This document shows positions 1-7,640 of a stretch of DNA of 37,553 nucleotides, in pieces. This DNA comes from UBA2922 sp035352555 (GTDB lineage: Bacteria > Bacillota > Clostridia > Oscillospirales > Oscillospiraceae). The notes under the pieces are model-generated. The model was not told where the DNA came from and did not search any database. It saw only the letters and a list, made by a program, of their open reading frames with translations. The position numbers and the translations under genes were made by a program. Position 1 is the first letter of the stretch. The number at the start of each line of letters is the position of its first letter. The stretch lies in assembly GCA_035352555.1 (NCBI GenBank), contig DAOPXW010000013.1, forward strand, positions 1 through 37,553, given 5' to 3'.

Positions 1-23
1 AAATATTCTGGAAGTGAAAAGGT

Positions 24-536
24 ATGCGCATCTTGGGCATTGACCCCGGTATCGCCACAGTGGGCTTCGGCGTGGTGGATTTCGACAGGGAAAATTATAC
101 GCTGCAAAAGTGCGGGGTCATCACGACGCCCGCCCATACCAGTCTGTCCAGCCGTCTCAACCAGATCTACGACGATATGACCGAGCTCATCGGGTCCTTC
201 CGGCCCGACTGTCTCTCCATCGAGGAGCTGTTTTTCAACACCAATATCACCACCGGCATTTCCGTGGCCCACGGCAGGGGCGTCATCCTGCTGACGGCCT
301 ACAAATCCAATGTGCCGGTCTATGAATATACGCCGCTGCAGGTCAAGCAGTCCGTGGTGGGCTACGGCCGGGCGGAAAAGAAGCAGGTGATGGACATGGT
401 GCGCCGCATCTGCGCGCTGAAGGCAGTGCCCCGGCCGGACGACGCAGCGGATGCCGTGGCGTTGGCTCTGTGCCATGCCCGCAGCGCCACATCGCTATTG
501 AACAGGGAGGAGAATTCTGAATGTTCCACCATATAG
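24..536 (+). CDS. ruvC: Holliday junction endonuclease RuvC
   Basis: RuvC is the resolvase that nicks Holliday junctions symmetrically while bound to RuvAB. The 170-residue length is normal for the family. The acidic catalytic residues are visible: D7 in the N-terminal GIDPG motif, E67 in SIEEL, and the aspartates at 139-143 in PDDAADA, followed by the usual helix. An AAAGG-like Shine-Dalgarno lies just before the ATG. The end overlaps ruvA by 16 bases, so translation is probably coupled. The gene is complete, but the 23 bases before it are too short to show its promoter; it is probably transcribed from further upstream. Confidence 0.97.
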   Translation: MRILGIDPGIATVGFGVVDFDRENYTLQKCGVITTPAHTSLSSRLNQIYDDMTELIGSFRPDCLSIEELFFNTNITTGISVAHGRGVILLTAYKSNVPVYEYTPLQVKQSVVGYGRAEKKQVMDMVRRICALKAVPRPDDAADAVALALCHARSATSLLNREENSECSTI

Positions 537-1129
537 AAGGCACCCTATCGGAGATCGGCCAGAATCTTGCCGNNNNNNNNNNCGTTGTGGACTGCGGCGG
601 CGTGGGCTTCGAGCTGAACGTCACCGTCAATACGCTCTCCCGGCTGTCGGTGGGGGAGCGTGCCAAGCTCTTCGTTTTCGATTATGTCAAAGAGGACTGC
701 TTCGACCTGTTCGGCTTTGCCACGAAAAGCGAAAAGCGCTGCTTTGAGATGCTGCTCACCGTGTCCGGCGTGGGACCGAAGGCGGCGCTGTCCATTCTCT
801 CCGCCGTCACGCCCGAGACGCTGGCACTGGCGGTGATGAGCGGGAATGAAAAAGCCCTGACCTCCGCTCAGGGCGTGGGCAAAAAGATCGCTCAGCGCGT
901 GATCCTGGAGCTCAAGGACAAGCTGGCCAAACAGAGTGAATTGCCGGATTTCACGCCGTCTGCGGCGGTGAGCTCCGGCGGCAGCGCCGCGCTGAACGAC
1001 GCCCTCACAGGTCTTGCGGTGCTGGGCTACGGCACGGCGGAGATCAACGCCGCGCTGAAAAACACGGACATTGCCGGCTTGAGCGCCGAGGAGATCATCA
1101 AGGCCGTTTTGAAGCAGATGGTCAAGTAA
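521..1129 (+). CDS. ruvA: Holliday junction branch-migration subunit RuvA (contains 10-N gap)
   Basis: RuvA is the tetrameric junction-binding protein that positions RuvB motors. The N-terminal OB-fold strand (MFHHIEGTL), the helix-hairpin-helix glycines (SGVGPKAAL and AQGVGKKIAQRVILELKDKL) and the C-terminal UBA-like domain III (LTGLAVLGY) are present. The reading frame contains ten Ns, giving four unknown residues between NLA and VVDCGGVG. Family members normally run straight through at this point, so the gap is probably false (see findings) and the true protein is about 198 aa. The Shine-Dalgarno GGGAGGAG lies inside the end of ruvC. Confidence 0.96.
   Translation: MFHHIEGTLSEIGQNLAXXXXVVDCGGVGFELNVTVNTLSRLSVGERAKLFVFDYVKEDCFDLFGFATKSEKRCFEMLLTVSGVGPKAALSILSAVTPETLALAVMSGNEKALTSAQGVGKKIAQRVILELKDKLAKQSELPDFTPSAAVSSGGSAALNDALTGLAVLGYGTAEINAALKNTDIAGLSAEEIIKAVLKQMVK
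573..582. other. Assembly gap (10 N) inside ruvA
   Basis: Ten Ns interrupt ruvA. The left flank ends in GCCG and the right flank starts with CGTTG. Merging the flanks on the shared CG restores the frame and gives Leu-Ala-Val-Val-Asp, as expected for RuvA. Confidence 0.95.
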
Positions 1130-1142
1130 GGATGGGAGATCA

Positions 1143-2183
1143 ATGAGTATCAGTTTTTCGGAAGACGGCAATCAGGAGCTGGTGACGACGGCCTCCATTC
1201 TGCCGGAGGACAACGCCGAAGCGTCCCTTCGCCCCAGGATGCTGTCCGAGTATATCGGACAGAAGAAGGCCAAGGACAACCTCGATGTGTTCATCAACGC
1301 CGCAAAAATGCGCAAGGAGCCGCTGGATCATGTGCTGCTTCACGGACCCCCGGGTCTGGGCAAAACCACGCTGGCGGCGGTGATCGCCAACGAGATGGGC
1401 GTGAAGATGCGCATCACCTCCGGCCCCGCCATTGAAAAGGCCGGGGATCTGGTGGCCATGCTGACCAATCTCAACGAGGGCGACATTTTGTTCGTGGACG
1501 AGATCCACAGGCTCAACCGGGCCTATGAGGAGATCCTCTATCCCGCCATGGAGGACTATGCCATCGACATCATTTTGGGCAAGGGCCCCTCGGCCAACTC
1601 CCTGCATCTGGAGCTGCCGCATTTCACGCTTATCGGCGCCACGACCCGCTCCGGCCAGCTCACCGCGCCGCTGCGCGACCGTTTCGGCGTCACCCTGCGG
1701 CTGGAGCTTTACACCGCAGAGGAACTGCTGCTGATCGTCAAGCGCTCCGCGGGCATTCTGAACATCGAGATCGACGAATCCGGCGCCCAGGAGATCGCCT
1801 CCCGCTCCCGGGGCACGCCCCGCATCGCCAACCGTATGCTCCGGCGGGTGCGGGATTTCGCCCAGGTCAGGGCCGACGGCGTCATCACCAGGGACGTGGC
1901 CAACGAGGCGCTGCTGGCGCTGGAGGTCGACCAGCTGGGGCTGGATTCGCTGGACCGGCGGATGCTGCGCAGTATTATCGAATTCTATAACGGCGGCCCT
2001 GTCGGACTGGAGACGCTGGCCGCCACCATCAACGAGGAGTCCGTGACGCTGGAGGATGTGTACGAGCCCTATCTGCTGCAGCAGGGTTTTCTGACCCGCA
2101 CGCCCCGGGGCCGCTGCGTGACCCGAAAGGCCTATGAACATCTGGGGATCGAATACCTGGGGCAGCAGCAGCTCGATTTTTGA
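1143..2183 (+). CDS. ruvB: Holliday junction branch-migration ATPase RuvB
   Basis: RuvB is the AAA+ motor that drives branch migration on RuvA-bound junctions. The 346-residue protein has Walker A GPPGLGKT at 68-75, Walker B with DEIH at 119-122, sensor and arginine-finger segments (GATTRSG, APLRDRFG), and the C-terminal winged-helix domain ending in TPRGR. It starts 13 bases after ruvA and completes a ruvC-ruvA-ruvB operon. The ATG at 1143 follows a GGGAG-type ribosome site. Nothing is missing compared with the family. Confidence 0.98.
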   Translation: MSISFSEDGNQELVTTASILPEDNAEASLRPRMLSEYIGQKKAKDNLDVFINAAKMRKEPLDHVLLHGPPGLGKTTLAAVIANEMGVKMRITSGPAIEKAGDLVAMLTNLNEGDILFVDEIHRLNRAYEEILYPAMEDYAIDIILGKGPSANSLHLELPHFTLIGATTRSGQLTAPLRDRFGVTLRLELYTAEELLLIVKRSAGILNIEIDESGAQEIASRSRGTPRIANRMLRRVRDFAQVRADGVITRDVANEALLALEVDQLGLDSLDRRMLRSIIEFYNGGPVGLETLAATINEESVTLEDVYEPYLLQQGFLTRTPRGRCVTRKAYEHLGIEYLGQQQLDF

Positions 2184-2214
2184 TAAAAGTCCCCGCGCCG
2201 GCAGTCGCATCTTG

Positions 2215-2234
2215 TGTAAAACGACGATTTTACA
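2215..2234. promoter_or_regulatory. Palindrome between ruvB and the sigma factor gene
   Basis: TGTAAAA and TTTTACA flank a six-base centre. A 7-bp AT-rich stem without a clear T-tract is a poor terminator. It lies about 23 bases before the -35 box of the next promoter, so an operator role is possible. Function is unknown. Confidence 0.35.
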
Positions 2235-2256
2235 TGAGAAAATGGGCAAATTTCTA

Positions 2257-2284
2257 TTGACTTTCAGCGCTGTTGTAATATAAT
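2257..2284 (+). promoter_or_regulatory. Sigma-A-type promoter of the SigH-like gene
   Basis: TTGACT at 2257-2262 and TATAAT at 2279-2284 are 16 bases apart. The predicted transcription start near 2291 is only about 7 bases before the first in-frame ATG at 2298. Confidence 0.75.
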
Positions 2285-2297
2285 TATTTGTGAAAAA

Positions 2298-2927
2298 ATG
2301 TATATGATTGATTCTGACAATTTTCAGGGAATCGATGATTCCGACCTTCTCCGTCTCGCCGGCGGGGGCGACAGGGAAGCGGAAGAACGGCTGGCCACGA
2401 GGTATACCCGGCTTGTGCGTATTTGCGCAAGACCGCTGTTTCTGGCCGGCGGCGACAGCGAGGATCTGATTCAGGAGGGTATGCTGGGCTTACTTTCCGC
2501 CATCCGGCAATACGACCCGTCGATGAGTACCGCCTTCAAGACCTATGCGGAGGTGTGCATCCGCCGCCGCCTCTATTCCGCAGTCAAATCCGCGTCGCGT
2601 CTCAAGCACCTTCCCCTCAATGACGGACTGTCATTGGATTATATACTCTCAGAGGAATCCCAGACCCAGTTGGCTGCTAATCCCGAAGCGTTTCGGCGTA
2701 CTCCCGAGGAGCAGGTTCTGGCCAGAGAGAGCGAATTTGAATTAAACAAAGCCTTTGCACAGAAGCTATCCAGGCTTGAAAAAGATGTTTTGGCGTTGTA
2801 CCTTGACGGTCTTTCCTACGATGAAATCGCGGCGAAGACGGGCAGGGATGTAAAGTCTGTGGACAACGCGGTGCAAAGGATCCGGCGCAAACTGGCCCGG
2901 GACCCCAACCTTGGCGATATCAGCTGA
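2298..2927 (+). CDS. sigH: RNA polymerase sigma factor, SigH-like (sigma-70 family)
   Basis: This 209-residue sigma-70 family protein matches the early-sporulation/stationary-phase factor SigH in length and layout. Region 2 is seen around residues 50-95 (DLIQEGMLGLLSAIRQYDP, then a TFKTYAEVCIRRRL-like stretch) and region 4 near the end (LSYDEIAAKTGRDVKSVDNAVQRIRRKL). No Shine-Dalgarno is visible before ATG 2298 or the alternative ATG 2304. The predicted transcript start is only about 7 bases upstream, so the mRNA may be nearly leaderless. It follows ruvB but has its own promoter. In relatives SigH supports spo0A-pathway genes, and this window carries several sporulation genes. The SigH assignment is by pattern; another sporulation-type sigma factor is possible. 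Confidence 0.85.
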   Translation: MYMIDSDNFQGIDDSDLLRLAGGGDREAEERLATRYTRLVRICARPLFLAGGDSEDLIQEGMLGLLSAIRQYDPSMSTAFKTYAEVCIRRRLYSAVKSASRLKHLPLNDGLSLDYILSEESQTQLAANPEAFRRTPEEQVLARESEFELNKAFAQKLSRLEKDVLALYLDGLSYDEIAAKTGRDVKSVDNAVQRIRRKLARDPNLGDIS

Positions 2928-2979
2928 CGCTGACCGCAAATATAGCCTAACAGGCAAGATTTCAAAGAGAGGATTCGAC

Positions 2980-3261
2980 ATGTACGAAGACAAAACCCTG
3001 ATTTGCAAAGAGTGTGGCAACGAGTTCGTGTTTACTGCCGGGGAGCAGGAGTTCTATGCGGAGCGCGGTTTCCAGAACGAGCCCCAGCGCTGCAAGGCCT
3101 GCCGTGACGCCCGCAAGGCGGCCGCCCGCGGCCCCCGTGAGTACTACACTGCTGTCTGCGCAGCCTGCGGCGGCGAGGCCAGAGTTCCCTTTGAGCCCAA
3201 GTCCGACCGTCCCGTTTACTGCAGCGAGTGCTTTGCAAAGATGAGAGAGCAGAACGCCTGA
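2980..3261 (+). CDS. Double zinc-ribbon protein
   Basis: This 93-residue protein has two zinc-ribbon-like modules. The first has CKEC near the N-terminus and CKAC after an AGEQEFYAERGF segment typical of the zinc-ribbon family found in many Firmicutes (zf-trcl type). The second pairs CAAC with CSEC near the C-terminus. The start at 2980 has the AAGAGAGGA ribosome site 7-12 bases upstream, which rules out the longer open frame beginning at 2911. It has no signal peptide or membrane segment, so it is cytosolic. Its biochemical role is not known; nucleic-acid or protein binding is inference from the zinc-ribbon fold. Confidence 0.85.
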   Translation: MYEDKTLICKECGNEFVFTAGEQEFYAERGFQNEPQRCKACRDARKAAARGPREYYTAVCAACGGEARVPFEPKSDRPVYCSECFAKMREQNA

Positions 3262-3284
3262 TCGGCATTCTCGTCTCAAATCCG

Positions 3285-3315
3285 GAACGGGACGCCTTTG
3301 GCGCCCCGTTCTTTA
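3285..3315 (+). terminator. Probable intrinsic terminator after the zinc-ribbon gene
   Basis: GAACGGG-A-CGCC pairs with GGCGCCCCGTTC around a TTTG loop, with one internal mismatch. It is followed by a short TTT run, so efficiency may be partial. Confidence 0.6.
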
Positions 3316-3356
3316 CGCCGTGAACTTTTTCCCACTTTTCTTAGGAGGAATTTTTT

Positions 3357-3557
3357 ATGGAAATCACCAGAGATACCAACATCGGCGAGATCGTCGAGAA
3401 TTGCCCCGAGGCTATGCCCAAGTTTATGGAGATCGGTATGCACTGCATGGGCTGCGCCTTGGCCAGCGCCGAGACCGTCGAGGAAGCCTGCGCCGCGCAT
3501 GGCGTGGATCCCGACGAGTTCATCATGGACCTCAAGGCCTTCCTGCAGACGGTCTGA
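3357..3557 (+). CDS. DUF1858 domain protein (redox-disulfide type)
   Basis: The 66-residue protein is a single DUF1858 domain, also described as the hybrid-cluster-protein-associated redox disulfide domain. The signature is visible: an N-terminal TNIGEIVENCPEAM helix, then GMHCMGCALASAETVEEAC with the CxxC pair, and a short C-terminal helix. A strong TTAGGAGGA ribosome site precedes ATG 3357. It lies between two terminators and so appears monocistronic. In other anaerobes the domain is linked to redox or metal-cluster proteins. No such partner is adjacent here, so the specific role is unknown. Confidence 0.88.
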   Translation: MEITRDTNIGEIVENCPEAMPKFMEIGMHCMGCALASAETVEEACAAHGVDPDEFIMDLKAFLQTV

Positions 3558-3575
3558 GTAAAATGGAAAATCGAT

Positions 3576-3604
3576 AAAAAGCCGGTCAATACCGGCTTTT
3601 TATT
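3576..3604 (+). terminator. Intrinsic terminator after the DUF1858 gene
   Basis: AAAAAGCCGGT and ACCGGCTTTTT form a stem around the short loop CAAT, followed by more T. The A-tract on the other side makes it potentially bidirectional. Confidence 0.85.
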
Positions 3605-3621
3605 CTGTTTGGAGTACTATT

Positions 3622-4320
3622 ATGTCCAACCGACTTGAACAGATCGCCGCGCTGGTTCCGGAGGGCCGCGGCGTGGCCGACGTGGGTACCGACCACGGCT
3701 ACGTGCCCGTGCTGCTGCTGCGCAGGGGCTATGCCGGGGCGGTCATCGCCACGGATATCAACAGCGGGCCGCTGCAAAGCGCGAAAGCATCCGCCGCCGA
3801 AGCCGGGTTTTGCGACCGCATCCGATTCGTCTTGTGCGACGGGCTGAGCGGGGTGGAGCCCGCGGCGGTGGACAGTATCGTGGTGGCCGGCATGGGCGGC
3901 GATACCGCCACGGGAATCCTGGACCGGGACTACTGGTGCGCCGCGCCGGAATATACGCTGATCCTGCAGCCCATGAGCCATCAAAACGTGCTGCGCTATT
4001 GGCTCATTCACAACGAGTTTACGATCACCCGCGAGCTTCTCGTCCGGGACAGCGGCGCGCTCTATCAGATCTTTACGGCGGTTTACGGCACGGCGCCGCA
4101 TTACAGCGACGCCGAGCTGTTTACCGGGAAATATGAGCAGATCAGCGCCGATCCGCTGTTTGGCGAGTATCTGGACGGCTTGATCGCCAAATTTGCCGCC
4201 GCCGTCCGCGGCATGGCGCGCGGCAGGACCGGGGACGGCGGCAGGCTGGCGCTGAACCGCGGTATTCTGACCGAACTGAACGAAATGAAGGGGAGGCTTA
4301 CCCATGACGGACGCGGGTGA
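3622..4320 (+). CDS. trmK: tRNA (adenine-22-N1)-methyltransferase TrmK
   Basis: TrmK methylates N1 of A22 in bacterial tRNAs using S-adenosylmethionine. The protein (232 aa) shows the class I SAM-binding motif DVGTDHGYVP at 20-29, the acidic residue after strand 2 (ATDIN), and the family segment VVAGMGGDTATGIL followed by LQPMSHQNVLRYWL. The C-terminal coiled-coil helix of the family is also present. The Shine-Dalgarno TTTGGAG precedes the ATG at 3622. It overlaps the Nif3-family gene by 17 bases, the usual Firmicutes pairing (yqfN-yqfO), and often follows the vegetative sigma factor gene elsewhere. Here it follows a terminator instead. Confidence 0.93.
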   Translation: MSNRLEQIAALVPEGRGVADVGTDHGYVPVLLLRRGYAGAVIATDINSGPLQSAKASAAEAGFCDRIRFVLCDGLSGVEPAAVDSIVVAGMGGDTATGILDRDYWCAAPEYTLILQPMSHQNVLRYWLIHNEFTITRELLVRDSGALYQIFTAVYGTAPHYSDAELFTGKYEQISADPLFGEYLDGLIAKFAAAVRGMARGRTGDGGRLALNRGILTELNEMKGRLTHDGRG

Positions 4321-5083
4321 GATTCGCGATTATTTGTTTTCTTTGGCGCCCCGGGCGCTGAAAATGGACTTCGACAATGTGGGTCTGCTGGTGGGCGGCC
4401 CCGATACGCCCGTCACCCGCGCGCTGTTCGCGCTGGATATCACCGGCGAGGTCATCGACGAAGCCGCCGCGCTGGGCGCGCAGCTCATCGTGTCGCACCA
4501 CCCGGTGGTGTGGGACGCCATGAAGGACGTCACCGGCGAGACGGTGCAGTCGGCCAAGGTGCTCAAGCTCATCCGGAACGGCATCGCCGCTATCTGTATG
4601 CACACCAATCTGGACATCGCCGACGGCGGCGTGAACGATCTCCTCATGGCCGCGCTGAGCGGCAAGGTCACCGGCATCCTGGAGCCCACGGGCGAGGGGG
4701 CGGGCTGCGGCCGCGTTGGGGAAATTCCCGCTCAAATGCCGCTGCGCGATTTTCTGGCCGTGTGCAAGGCCGCGCTGCACGGCAACGGCCTGCGCTATTA
4801 CGACGCGCACCGCGACGTGAAAAAGCTGGCCGTGATGGGCGGCGCCGGCGGCGACTGCGTGGCGCTGGCCTCGTCGCTGGGCTGCGATACCTACGTCACC
4901 GCGGATATCAAATACGACCAGTTTCTTACGGCCCGTGAACTGGGGCTGAATCTCATCGACGCCGATCATTTTGCCACGGAAAATGTGGTCGTTCCGCAGC
5001 TGATGGCGTGGATCAACGAAAAATTTCCCGAGATCGAGACCTCGATCTCCGCCGTCCATGACCAGACGGCAAAGTTTTTCTAA
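4304..5083 (+). CDS. Nif3-like dinuclear metal centre protein (GTP cyclohydrolase 1 type 2 homolog)
   Basis: This 259-residue protein belongs to the Nif3/YqfO family of hexameric dinuclear-metal proteins. Visible markers are the N-terminal DFDNVGLLVG segment, the metal-ligand pair in SHHPVVW (H65, H66), the ligand Asp in HTNLDIADGGVND, and the C-terminal DADHFATE with the last His and Glu ligands. Length matches the short form without the inserted PII-like domain seen in some Firmicutes. It overlaps trmK and precedes an MBOAT gene by 26 bases with no terminator between. The molecular function of the family is still debated; the cyclohydrolase name is by homology only. Confidence 0.92.
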   Translation: MTDAGEIRDYLFSLAPRALKMDFDNVGLLVGGPDTPVTRALFALDITGEVIDEAAALGAQLIVSHHPVVWDAMKDVTGETVQSAKVLKLIRNGIAAICMHTNLDIADGGVNDLLMAALSGKVTGILEPTGEGAGCGRVGEIPAQMPLRDFLAVCKAALHGNGLRYYDAHRDVKKLAVMGGAGGDCVALASSLGCDTYVTADIKYDQFLTARELGLNLIDADHFATENVVVPQLMAWINEKFPEIETSISAVHDQTAKFF

Positions 5084-5109
5084 ATCATTTCTTTCTGGAG
5101 TTTGCCGCA

Positions 5110-6558
5110 ATGAGTTATACTTCTCTGAGTTTCCCGGTTTTCATCGCCGCCTTTTTTCTGCTGTATTATCTGCTGCCGAAGAAATATCAAAAATGGGTGC
5201 TGCTGGCGGGCAACTATGTATTCTATATGTGGTGGAGGCCCGCCTTTGGCGCGCTTATCCTTGCCGGCACGCTGATCAGCTACTGGGCGGCGCTGGCCTA
5301 CAGTAAGGGCGCCCTGGGCCGGAAAAAGCTGTGGATTACGCTCGGCGTGTGCTATAACCTCGGCGTTTTGTTCGTATTCAAATACCTGGACTTCTTCTGC
5401 TCCACTTTTGCCCGGGTCCTGGGCCTGAATTACGGCCATGAGCTGACGCTTTTGCTGCCTGTTGGAATCTCGTTTTTCACCTTCTCCGCAGCGGGCTACC
5501 TGTTTGACGTATGCAAGGGGAAAATCGAGGCGGAAAAGAATTTCCTTGATTTTTCGGTGTTCGTCTCTTTCTTCCCCACCATTATGGCCGGCCCCATCGG
5601 CTATGCCAGGAACTTTCTGCCCCAGCTGGGCGAGACGAAGGCTTTTGATCTTGCGCGTGTCAAGCGCGGTATTTTGCGCTTTGCCTGGGGCATGGTGAAG
5701 AAGATGGTGGTCGCGGACACCATCGCCGTCATCGTGAACACGGTTTACGCCGATGCCGCCAACTTTTCAAACGGGCTCGTCCTTCTGGCCGCGGCCGCTT
5801 ATTCCATGCAGATCTATTTTAATTTTTCCGCCTATTCCGATATGGCCATCGGCACGGCGCAGGCGCTGGGCTTTTCCGTGATGGAAAACTTTGACGCGCC
5901 GTATCTGGTGGCCAGCGTTAAGGATTTTTGGAAAAAGTGGCACATTTCCCTGACCTCCTGGCTGCGGGAATACATTTATTTCCCCTTGGGCGGGAGCCGA
6001 TGCAAGAAGTGGCGTACCTACTTCAATGTGATGGTTGTTTTTGCCGTCAGCGGTCTATGGCATGGGGCCGCCTTTTCCTTCGTGGTATGGGGCCTTCTGA
6101 ACGGCGCGTATCAGGTGATCGGTGAAATTACCCTCCCCGCGCGCAAAAAGCTGCGCGCGGCTCTCAGAGTACGGGAGAGCAGCAGGGTTCTGTGGCTTTG
6201 GCGGTGCGCCGTCACCTTTGCCCTTGTTACGATCGCCTTGGTATTCTTCCGTGCCGGCAGCGTTGCGCAGGGCCTGTACCTAGTCAAGCGCATCCTGACG
6301 ATCCTTACAGACGGCTTCGGCGGCTTTGCGCTTGGAACCCTGGGCCTTCTGAAGCGGCAGGCCATTTTGCTCGCGCTCTATACCGCGGTCTTTGTTGCCG
6401 CCGATATCTTTCAGGCGGCGAGGAAATCCCTCCCGGCGCTGGAGGAGACGGATTTTGCCTATTGGGGCGTCATTTTGGTGCTCGCGTTGTCCGTAGTTTT
6501 TTTTGGCGTGTACGGCCGGGGCTTCAATCCGCAGGATTTCGTTTATTTTAAGTTCTGA
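5110..6558 (+). CDS. MBOAT family O-acyltransferase (AlgI/DltB-like), cassette 1
   Basis: This 482-residue polytopic membrane protein has about ten hydrophobic segments and the MBOAT signatures: FWKKWHISLTSWLREYIYFPLGG with H278, and LWHGAAFSFVVWGL with the conserved active-site H318. The family moves acyl groups, often acetyl or D-alanyl, across or at the membrane onto surface polymers. Its length is nearer AlgI than DltB. GGAG lies upstream of ATG 5110. The next gene, 21 bases on, encodes an SGNH-like exported protein, the standard partner in such two-gene O-acylation cassettes. The polymer that is modified cannot be deduced. There is no dltA or dltC nearby, so a full D-alanylation operon is not supported. 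Confidence 0.92.
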   Translation: MSYTSLSFPVFIAAFFLLYYLLPKKYQKWVLLAGNYVFYMWWRPAFGALILAGTLISYWAALAYSKGALGRKKLWITLGVCYNLGVLFVFKYLDFFCSTFARVLGLNYGHELTLLLPVGISFFTFSAAGYLFDVCKGKIEAEKNFLDFSVFVSFFPTIMAGPIGYARNFLPQLGETKAFDLARVKRGILRFAWGMVKKMVVADTIAVIVNTVYADAANFSNGLVLLAAAAYSMQIYFNFSAYSDMAIGTAQALGFSVMENFDAPYLVASVKDFWKKWHISLTSWLREYIYFPLGGSRCKKWRTYFNVMVVFAVSGLWHGAAFSFVVWGLLNGAYQVIGEITLPARKKLRAALRVRESSRVLWLWRCAVTFALVTIALVFFRAGSVAQGLYLVKRILTILTDGFGGFALGTLGLLKRQAILLALYTAVFVAADIFQAARKSLPALEETDFAYWGVILVLALSVVFFGVYGRGFNPQDFVYFKF

Positions 6559-6579
6559 TGGGAGATGAACGGTAATTTT

Positions 6580-7581
6580 ATGAAGAAAGCCAGAGAATTT
6601 CTCGCGTTTTTTCTTGCCGCGGCACTGTTTGTCTCCATCTCCTATTTTGCCGGCGGCATTCTGATGCCGCACCGCGTCGATTACGGCAGCACTTGGCACA
6701 GCTATCTGAAGGAGGATAAGGATACTATCGACGTACTCGTCTTCGGAAGCTCGATCGCTTATTGCGATGTGGTCCCCGCCGTGATCTGGAAGAATACCGG
6801 AGTCACAGCCTACGTGATGAGCGGTCCGGAGCAAACGCTCCCCATGACTTACTATTATGTCAGAGAGGCTTGCCGCACACAGTCGCCGGAGGCAATTTTC
6901 ATTGAGGTTTCCGGCATCTATTTTACCCGCTATGAGGATTACACCAAGGTCAATATCGGCTATATGCCATGGACGGCAAATCGGATTGAGGCTACCTTTG
7001 ACACAGCGGAAAATGGCGAGCGTCCGGGTCTTTTGTTTCCGATGTATAACTATCATGGCCGGGTGTTCGAAATCGGGTCGGGCGAGATCGAGAGCAATCT
7101 CAATTATACCGCCGACACCCTCGCAGGTTACACGCTGCTCACAGAACACAAGGCTATGAGCCAGACCCAATACCGCGATTATTCTTCCAGCAAGCCTGAT
7201 TATGACCGCAATATGCAGTACGTGGGAAAAATCGCGCAGTATTGCCAGGATAAAGGCATCCGGCTGTACCTTTATCTCGCGCCGGCAAAAGAGGTACCGA
7301 ATCCAGAAAGGCTGAAGAAGCTGAAAAGCGATCTGCTTTCCCTGCCCATCGCGGGATACGTCAACTTCAATGATACCCTCGGCGATATCGGCTTCGACGA
7401 CAGCACCGACTGGTACGACACGCTCCACCTGAACGTTTCCGGCGCAAAAAAATTTTCCGCCTATCTGGCGGATTATTTGACCGACACGCTGGCGCTGAAG
7501 CCGGGCGGACGGGCCGATACGGCGCTGTGGCGGCAGCGGGCCGACTACGCGGCCGGTCTGTCGCCGGACAGCGGGTCATAA
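6580..7581 (+). CDS. Membrane-anchored SGNH-hydrolase-like partner of the MBOAT protein
   Basis: The protein (333 aa) begins with MKKAREF and one hydrophobic segment that would act as a signal anchor, putting the rest outside the membrane. Block I of an SGNH fold is seen as FGSSIAY (Ser58) and the final catalytic dyad as D280-x-x-H283 in WYDTLHLN. The start at 6580 is preferred over ATG 6565 because GGAGATGA is correctly spaced for 6580 but touches 6565. It lies directly after the MBOAT gene, and such pairs transfer acyl groups to extracellular glycans. Family naming beyond SGNH-like is not safe; DltD- or AlgJ-type roles are analogies. Confidence 0.83.
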   Translation: MKKAREFLAFFLAAALFVSISYFAGGILMPHRVDYGSTWHSYLKEDKDTIDVLVFGSSIAYCDVVPAVIWKNTGVTAYVMSGPEQTLPMTYYYVREACRTQSPEAIFIEVSGIYFTRYEDYTKVNIGYMPWTANRIEATFDTAENGERPGLLFPMYNYHGRVFEIGSGEIESNLNYTADTLAGYTLLTEHKAMSQTQYRDYSSSKPDYDRNMQYVGKIAQYCQDKGIRLYLYLAPAKEVPNPERLKKLKSDLLSLPIAGYVNFNDTLGDIGFDDSTDWYDTLHLNVSGAKKFSAYLADYLTDTLALKPGGRADTALWRQRADYAAGLSPDSGS

Positions 7582-7604
7582 TCCGTCTCCGCTTCTCATA
7601 AACT
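7576..7604 (+). promoter_or_regulatory. SigE-type promoter of spoIVA
   Basis: TCATAAT at 7576-7582 matches the B. subtilis SigE -35 consensus KMATATT at 6 of 7 positions. CATAAACT at 7597-7604 matches CATACAMT at 7 of 8. The 14-base spacer is ideal. The -35 overlaps the stop codon of the upstream gene. The start would fall near 7611, inside the loop of the terminator hairpin. Confidence 0.72.
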
Positions 7605-7640
7605 CGTACAAACGAGACTGGGAGAAGCGGAGGCTTTTTT
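7585..7640 (+). terminator. Terminator hairpin of MBOAT cassette 1, containing the spoIVA ribosome site
   Basis: A 13-bp stem pairs 7585-7597 with 7622-7634, contains one G-T pair and ends in six Ts at 7635-7640. A smaller inner stem (CTCGT/ACGAG) sits in the loop. The 3' arm contains GGAGG at 7629-7633, the Shine-Dalgarno for spoIVA at 7641. Confidence 0.85.
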
